From assembly GCA_020216845.1 (NCBI GenBank), contig JAIWNK010000023.1:1-10000 (forward strand): 10,000 bases of DNA, written 5' to 3'. The notes under the pieces are model-generated. The model was not told where the DNA came from. It saw nothing but the letters and a program-made list of their open reading frames with translations, and ran no database searches. The translations under genes and the position numbers were made by a program. Positions 6,144 to 10,000 of this stretch are shown one piece after another; position 1 is the first letter of the stretch; each line of letters begins with the position of its first letter. The DNA is from Anaerolinea sp. (GTDB lineage: Bacteria; Chloroflexota; Anaerolineae; Anaerolineales; Anaerolineaceae).

Positions 6144-7063
6144 CGCAGCGCCAAACCTCGCATTGCATCCAAAGTTGCATATCCTTCTCGATCCATCCAA
6201 CCCTCAAGTTCAGCAGCTATCCGCCCCAAAGCAGACACACCGCCATACCAAACCGCAGTGCCAACCCCCACTGCCGTTGCCCCAGCCAGAAGCATCTCTG
6301 CTGCATCACGACCATTGTTCACGCCCCCCGTGCCAATAATTGGCACCTTCACAGCCCGACGCACCTCAGCCACGCAGCGCAGCGCAATCGGCTTGAGCGC
6401 CGGCCCCGAAATGCCACCCACCCGGTTCGAAAGCACTGGACGGGCAGCTTCGGCATCTATGATCATCCCCGGCATCGTGTTAATCGCCGTAATTGCATCC
6501 GCTCCTGCCTCCACCACTGCCGCTGCAATTCGCCCAATATCAGGCACATTCGGTGCTAATTTGACCGCAATCGGCAGATCCACTGCTTTTCTCACTGCCT
6601 GCGTTACCAACGCAGCGCTCTCACCACTTGCCGCAAAAGGCGTGCCAAACTCATCACGCACATTCGGACAGGAAATGTTCACTTCAAGGATATGCGGACG
6701 CGCCGTCGCCACAATCGCTGCCACCTCCGCAAACTCATCCGGCGTTCCCGCGAACACACTTGCAATCAACACCGCCCCCACCTCATCCAACAAATGGCGC
6801 GCCTCGGCCAACAAATGTACCTCTTCCGCAGCACCGGGGTTGCTCAGCCCAATTGCATTGAGCACACCGTGCCCCCAGTCCACCGTCACAGGGTTCGGAT
6901 GCCCAGCCCGCGGTGTGGGTCCGCAACTTTTGGCTGTTACCGCTCCTGCGCCAGCATCCACTGCCCGGCGCAGCAATGTCGCACTTGTGCCCAAAATACC
7001 CGAAGCCAGCACCACGGGATTCTTCAAACGATGCCCCAATAACTCACAGGTCAAATCAGCCAT
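6140..7063 (-). CDS. pyrD: Dihydroorotate dehydrogenase, class 1B catalytic subunit
   Basis: A 307-residue cytoplasmic FMN enzyme that oxidises dihydroorotate to orotate, the fourth step of UMP synthesis. Visible family features are [13 protein letters not shown] near the N-terminus, [15 protein letters not shown] (44-58), NAIGLSNPG (69-77), the catalytic cysteine C132 in [16 protein letters not shown] (168-176), INTMPGM (194-200), [10 protein letters not shown] (216-225), and the FMN-phosphate loop [11 protein letters not shown] (244-254). An active-site cysteine, rather than serine, together with an adjacent pyrK marks class 1, type B, which uses NAD as acceptor. The frame is open back to 7114, but an extended -10 promoter lies at 7103-7095 and GGAGG at 7079-7075, so the ATG at 7063 is the supported start. 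It also gives the standard MADL N-terminus. The GGAGG to ATG gap of 11 bases is slightly long. Confidence 0.94.
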   Translation of the reverse strand: MADLTCELLGHRLKNPVVLASGILGTSATLLRRAVDAGAGAVTAKSCGPTPRAGHPNPVTVDWGHGVLNAIGLSNPGAAEEVHLLAEARHLLDEVGAVLIASVFAGTPDEFAEVAAIVATARPHILEVNISCPNVRDEFGTPFAASGESAALVTQAVRKAVDLPIAVKLAPNVPDIGRIAAAVVEAGADAITAINTMPGMIIDAEAARPVLSNRVGGISGPALKPIALRCVAEVRRAVKVPIIGTGGVNNGRDAAEMLLAGATAVGVGTAVWYGGVSALGRIAAELEGWMDREGYATLDAMRGLALR

Positions 7064-7094
7064 CCCTGTCACATCCTCCGTGCAAAGATACCGC

Positions 7095-7103
7095 ATTGTA
7101 ACA
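7095..7103 (-). promoter_or_regulatory. Extended -10 promoter of pyrD-pyrK
   Basis: On the minus strand TGT (7103-7101) followed by TACAAT (7100-7095) is an extended -10 element. The -35 position 17 bases upstream is poor (TTAAAG), as extended -10 promoters allow. Transcription would start near 7089, leaving a 25-base leader that contains GGAGG (7079-7075). No PyrR-type attenuator or leader terminator fits in such a short leader. Confidence 0.55.
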
Positions 7104-7179
7104 GGTTTAGCCAAAAACTTTAAGGCTATTTCTACCCCCTTGCCAACGAACTATGTCATACTCAAATTACACTTCTTTT

Positions 7180-7208
7180 TTATCAGGCAGAATTCGTAAA
7201 TTTATACC
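7180..7208 (+). promoter_or_regulatory. Weak candidate promoter for the 7233 gene
   Basis: TTATCA (7180-7185), a 17-base spacer and TATACC (7203-7208) match four of six consensus positions at each element. The predicted start near 7215 would give an 18-base leader with no Shine-Dalgarno sequence. The 169-base gap between pyrD and the 7233 gene holds this site and the divergent pyrD promoter; I see nothing else in it. Confidence 0.35.
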
Positions 7209-7232
7209 GCGAAACGCCCAACAATTGTGCCA

Positions 7233-7958
7233 ATGAATGAACAATATCCCTTACTCACCAACCCTGCTTTCGCCTTCACCCCCGGCGAACTTCCCCTGCT
7301 CATCACCGTTCCGCACGGTGTACATCTTGATGAATCCCACTACCCCGAGCTGAACGAACGCAAAAACGGCCTAAAGCTTGAAGAGCAAAACATTATTGAG
7401 ACAGCACAGGCTCTGGCACAAACAGTTGCCAGCCAACAAAGAAAGCGCCCGGCCATGCTCATTGCCCTGGTGCACCGCTCGCGGCTCGACTTTGGTCGCA
7501 GCCCCACCCCGCTACGCGGCGAATCAGCCTATGACGATCCTCGTGCTGCCCCACTCTTCACCGCCCATGAAGACTGCATCCACAATTGGATCAAAGCGCA
7601 ACCTGTTGAACGCCCCGCCCTACTGCTTGACTTGCACGGATGCCGCACCGAAACCCACGATTTGTTCATCGGCACACGGCGCGGAAAGACCTGCCCCACA
7701 AGCTACCTGTACATTCTACAAAGCACACTGCTTTCTAGCGGCTGGCGCATCAGCCCCTTGCCTGGACAACCCGAAACGCAATTCTCCGCACGCCCCGATA
7801 GCATCATTTCAAGGCACAATCTGTCATCCCGTTCTCCAAACCAGGCAAGCATTCAAATTGAAATTTCAGGGCGTGTGCGCAACGATGAACAACTTCGATG
7901 GCGTTTGGTTAAAGACCTTGGCACATCCATCCAAACGATTTTTCAATCTTGCCCTTAA
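7233..7958 (+). CDS. N-formylglutamate amidohydrolase-like zinc hydrolase
   Basis: A 241-residue protein with the layout of the N-formylglutamate amidohydrolase (FGase, PF05013) family. LLITVPHGVHL (22-32) supplies the first metal-binding histidine, VHRSRLDFGR (80-89) corresponds to the family's R-x-x-D-x-N-R segment, LLLDLHGCR (131-139) supplies the Asp/His pair, and IQIEISGRVR (207-216) matches the C-terminal glutamate region. Characterised members remove formate from N-formyl-L-glutamate in histidine breakdown, but many family members are uncharacterised hydrolases. No hut gene is adjacent and the DFGR segment departs from the usual DLNR, so the substrate is unknown. The ATG at 7233 is chosen; a GTG at 7227 would add two residues. 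Neither has a clear ribosome-binding site. The protein has no signal peptide and is probably cytoplasmic. Confidence 0.72.
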   Translation: MNEQYPLLTNPAFAFTPGELPLLITVPHGVHLDESHYPELNERKNGLKLEEQNIIETAQALAQTVASQQRKRPAMLIALVHRSRLDFGRSPTPLRGESAYDDPRAAPLFTAHEDCIHNWIKAQPVERPALLLDLHGCRTETHDLFIGTRRGKTCPTSYLYILQSTLLSSGWRISPLPGQPETQFSARPDSIISRHNLSSRSPNQASIQIEISGRVRNDEQLRWRLVKDLGTSIQTIFQSCP

Positions 7959-7962
7959 AATA

Positions 7963-7971
7963 TGCTACAAT
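7963..7971 (+). promoter_or_regulatory. Extended -10 promoter of the GyrA-CTD gene
   Basis: TGC (7963-7965) followed by TACAAT (7966-7971) starts 4 bases after the stop of the upstream hydrolase gene. TTCAAT (7942-7947), 18 bases upstream, is a weak -35. Transcription would start near 7978, giving a leader of about 24 bases that contains AAGGA (7989-7993), 8 bases before the ATG at 8002. The gene can therefore be expressed independently of the gene before it. Confidence 0.5.
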
Positions 7972-8001
7972 AACGCCCTATCTTGTGCAAGGAAAGAAAT
8001 C

Positions 8002-9048
8002 ATGTCCCCAGTTTCTCGTCCCAATTTGAACGATCTTGCTCCAGATGTGCGCGCCTACATCGAATACCTGGAAAGTCAACTCGAAGAACGTCGTCAACGT
8101 CATCCCGCTCCCCCCGCCGAATCAGAAGAAGAAATGGAACTACCTCCCCTCGTCCCTGACGAAAAGCCAACCTCCATCCATCTCTTCACAATCACTGAAA
8201 ATGGCATTGGCAAACGCACCGCGCGGCACCTTTATCAACGACAACGACGCGGCGGCATGGGCATCTTTGATCTTGATGCGCCTAACGACACTGCACCAGC
8301 CCTGCTTGCCCTGGCCGAAGAAAATCAGCACCTGCTCATCTTCACCAGCCAGGCTCGCACCTTTCGCATACCCGCTGCGTCCATCCTTTCTGGCCCAGTG
8401 CGCAGTCGCGGGCAGCAGCTCAGCGAAAAGCTCACCCTCAACCCGGAAGAAACCATTATTGCTGCCTTGCCTGCTGTTGCAGCAGGCGCTTATCTGCTTG
8501 TCAGCTGCAATGGCTTCGTGCGTTATTTGCGCCATCACGTCTTCGGCGAATATATGCGCCCAGGCACAGCCATGTACGATGCCCACAAATACGGGCCTCT
8601 CGCCGCTGTTTGTCACACCACCGATACCAGCGATGTGCTTATTGTCAGCCAACACGGTCGCGCCATCCGTTTCGCACAAAAGCTCATCCCCGTTCAAGGC
8701 GGGCCAGGTATGCGCAGCGAAGCAGATGACCCGATCGTCAGCATTGTCGGCGTTGATGATGATAGCCTGGTCTTTCTGGCAGATGCCAACGGACGCGGCA
8801 CCATCCGACGAATGAACAGCTTCACTGCCAACAAAAGTGCCGGCGGCGGTGGCAAAAACATCATGAATAGCAACGAAGTCATCGGTGCTGCGCTTGTCAC
8901 CCCCGATTCAGACATCTTCCTTATCTCGCACCTCAGCAAGATCATTCGCTTTGCCGCTGCCGAAATTCCCATCAAAGAAGGAGTTGTACAGGGCGTCAAT
9001 TGCATGAGCTTGCGCGCCGATCGAGTTGTTGCTTTGGCTGTTACCTGA
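8002..9048 (+). CDS. Free-standing GyrA C-terminal-like beta-propeller protein
   Basis: A 348-residue protein resembling only the DNA-wrapping C-terminal domain of DNA gyrase subunit A. After an N-terminal helix (about 14-32, DVRAYIEYLESQLEER) and an acidic Pro/Glu linker, six repeats of about 45-50 residues can be laid out from residue 58 to 348, matching a six-bladed GyrA propeller. Blade 1 holds GIGKRTARHLYQRQRRGGMG, whose QRRGGMG (81-87) fits the GyrA box needed for DNA wrapping. Blades 4 and 5 contain GGPGMRSEADD and ADANGRGTIRRMNSF, also typical. The breakage-reunion domain, catalytic tyrosine and tower of GyrA are absent. It could be a DNA-wrapping nucleoid protein or a gyrase/topoisomerase accessory. 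The ATG at 8002 has an AAGGA ribosome-binding site; the frame open back to 7378 is antifunctional because it overlaps the upstream gene. A folC-like gene starts 1 base after its stop. Confidence 0.85.
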   Translation: MSPVSRPNLNDLAPDVRAYIEYLESQLEERRQRHPAPPAESEEEMELPPLVPDEKPTSIHLFTITENGIGKRTARHLYQRQRRGGMGIFDLDAPNDTAPALLALAEENQHLLIFTSQARTFRIPAASILSGPVRSRGQQLSEKLTLNPEETIIAALPAVAAGAYLLVSCNGFVRYLRHHVFGEYMRPGTAMYDAHKYGPLAAVCHTTDTSDVLIVSQHGRAIRFAQKLIPVQGGPGMRSEADDPIVSIVGVDDDSLVFLADANGRGTIRRMNSFTANKSAGGGGKNIMNSNEVIGAALVTPDSDIFLISHLSKIIRFAAAEIPIKEGVVQGVNCMSLRADRVVALAVT

Positions 9049-9049
9049 T

Positions 9050-10000
9050 ATGTTTACCCTCAACGATAGTCTCAAAGTTGTTTTCGATTCCTATTATCGC
9101 GTCAAAGAGCAGCTCCATGGTTATGATTCCGACCTGCGCGATCTAACCGGCATCCGCCGCGTCTTTGAATTGGCGGGCATTCCACTCAACGGCATTCCGA
9201 CCATCACCATCACCGGCAGCAAAGGCAAAGGCTCCACCTCACTACTTTGCAGCGCCTTTTTGGAAGAAATGGGCTATCGGGTTGGCCTGGTCACAAGCCC
9301 GCACCTCGTCGAATTTCGTGAGCGCATTCGCATCAACGGCGCAGCCATCCCCGAAAGCGACTTCATCGCCCGCATCATGGAACTGGAAACCATCGTCCAC
9401 AGTGTAGATGCCACTCTGGAACACGGCTACCTTAGCCCCACCGGCATTCTATTGGCAGCTGCGCTGAATCAATTCCGCCGTCAGGGCGTAGATGTGCTTG
9501 TCCTTGAAGCAGGCCGCGGCGGACGCTTTGACGATGTCAGCATCTTGCAAAATCAGGTCTCCTGCCTGACCCCCATCATGGAAGAGCACCTTGACAAACT
9601 CGGCCCCACCATCCAAAACGTTGCCTGGCACAAAACGGGTATCATTCAGCCCAATACGACTGTCATTAGCGCACCACAAATCCCATCAGTTGCTGCTCAA
9701 ATTCAACAAACTGTGCAAGAACAAAACGCCCGTTTGTGGATGGTTGGCGACCAAATTGGCTATACGCAAAAATTCACAAAACCCTTCCACCAAGACGTAC
9801 ACATCCTACTTGCTCCATTGGCAACCGACCTGCACATTTCCCTTCACAACCCCGCCCACTATCTTGGCCTCAATGCCGCTGTCGCCCTTGCCGCCGTCTT
9901 TGCCCTGATCAACCCCACCCCTGCCCAAGCTGCTGCGATTGGCAGCCGCACACCCAGCCTGCATTTCGCCGGACGCTGCGACAAAGTTTGTGATGCCCCG
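9050..10000 (+). CDS. FolC-like Mur ligase family protein, 5' part
   Basis: The first 317 codons of a gene that runs off the window. FolC-type enzymes use ATP to add glutamate to dihydropteroate or folates. Features in order: the P-loop GSKGKGSTS (56-64), TSPHLVEFRERIRING (82-97), which is the conserved folate/ATP-side motif, LSPTGILLAAAL (128-139), EAGRGGRFDD (153-162), a DKLGPTIQNVAWHKTGII segment (182-199), NAAVALAA (275-282), and the start of the second domain HFAGRCDKV (305-313). Several motif positions differ from ordinary FolC: LGGRLDATN reads RGGRFDDVS, the DH before LG reads EH at 179-180, and eKAGI reads HKTGI. The enzyme may therefore be a FolC paralogue with another substrate. The ATG at 9050 is 1 base after the propeller gene stop, implying translational coupling; there is no separate ribosome-binding site. 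Confidence 0.82.
   Translation, partial: MFTLNDSLKVVFDSYYRVKEQLHGYDSDLRDLTGIRRVFELAGIPLNGIPTITITGSKGKGSTSLLCSAFLEEMGYRVGLVTSPHLVEFRERIRINGAAIPESDFIARIMELETIVHSVDATLEHGYLSPTGILLAAALNQFRRQGVDVLVLEAGRGGRFDDVSILQNQVSCLTPIMEEHLDKLGPTIQNVAWHKTGIIQPNTTVISAPQIPSVAAQIQQTVQEQNARLWMVGDQIGYTQKFTKPFHQDVHILLAPLATDLHISLHNPAHYLGLNAAVALAAVFALINPTPAQAAAIGSRTPSLHFAGRCDKVCDAP

Noticed and set aside
6135..7199. 354-codon plus-strand open frame opposite pyrD
   Set aside because: Its Ser/Thr/Ala/Pro-rich translation is the antisense shadow of the clearly recognised pyrD gene.
7378..8001. Extension of the GyrA-CTD frame 208 codons upstream
   Set aside because: It overlaps the N-formylglutamate amidohydrolase-like gene in another frame, has low-complexity shadow composition, and the ATG at 8002 has a good ribosome-binding site and promoter.
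8469..8487. 8-bp perfect inverted repeat with a 3-base loop inside the propeller gene
   Set aside because: It lies in Ala-rich coding sequence built from GCN/GCA codons, has no T tract and no role I can support.

Overview
The window looks like a core-metabolism segment from a bacterial chromosome, most likely a Chloroflexota member of the Anaerolineae/Ardenticatenia type. This is inferred from the gene set: a DUF4013 protein, an L,D-transpeptidase with a long Thr-Pro linker, class 1B PyrD paired with PyrK, and an NrtR-like Nudix/winged-helix protein. No 16S or single-copy marker was available to test it. Genes are tightly packed. I see no tRNA, rRNA, CRISPR array, insertion sequence or prophage gene.

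Layout, left to right. The 3' end of a DUF4013 membrane protein gene ends at a strong hairpin terminator (344-378) that it shares with a convergent two-gene minus-strand operon: flavin reductase, then ammA (AMMECR1 family), joined by an ATGA overlap. A divergent promoter region (1441-1567) follows. Rightwards from it run two cell-wall genes: a membrane-anchored Amidase_3 N-acetylmuramoyl-L-alanine amidase and, overlapping by ATGA, a membrane-anchored YkuD L,D-transpeptidase. A consensus extended -10 promoter then starts a three-gene plus-strand operon, apparently as a leaderless message: an unrecognised 143-aa protein, a thioredoxin-TPR protein of the CnoX/YbbN type, and an NrtR-like regulator whose Nudix box has lost its catalytic residues. 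That operon runs tail to tail (2 bp gap) into the minus-strand pyrD-pyrK operon, which encodes the two subunits of NAD-dependent class 1B dihydroorotate dehydrogenase for pyrimidine synthesis.

To the right of pyrD, plus-strand genes encode an N-formylglutamate amidohydrolase-like zinc enzyme, then a free-standing six-bladed GyrA C-terminal beta-propeller protein that keeps the GyrA box, and, one base after it, a FolC-like Mur-ligase-family gene cut off by the window end.

The most interesting items are the free-standing gyrase-type DNA-wrapping propeller, the sensor-only NrtR-like protein at the end of a redox/chaperone operon, the leaderless start of the unknown gene, and the recurrent TGn extended -10 promoters. 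Throughout, the plus strand is rich in C relative to G, even where genes lie on the minus strand, which suggests the plus strand is the lagging strand here.
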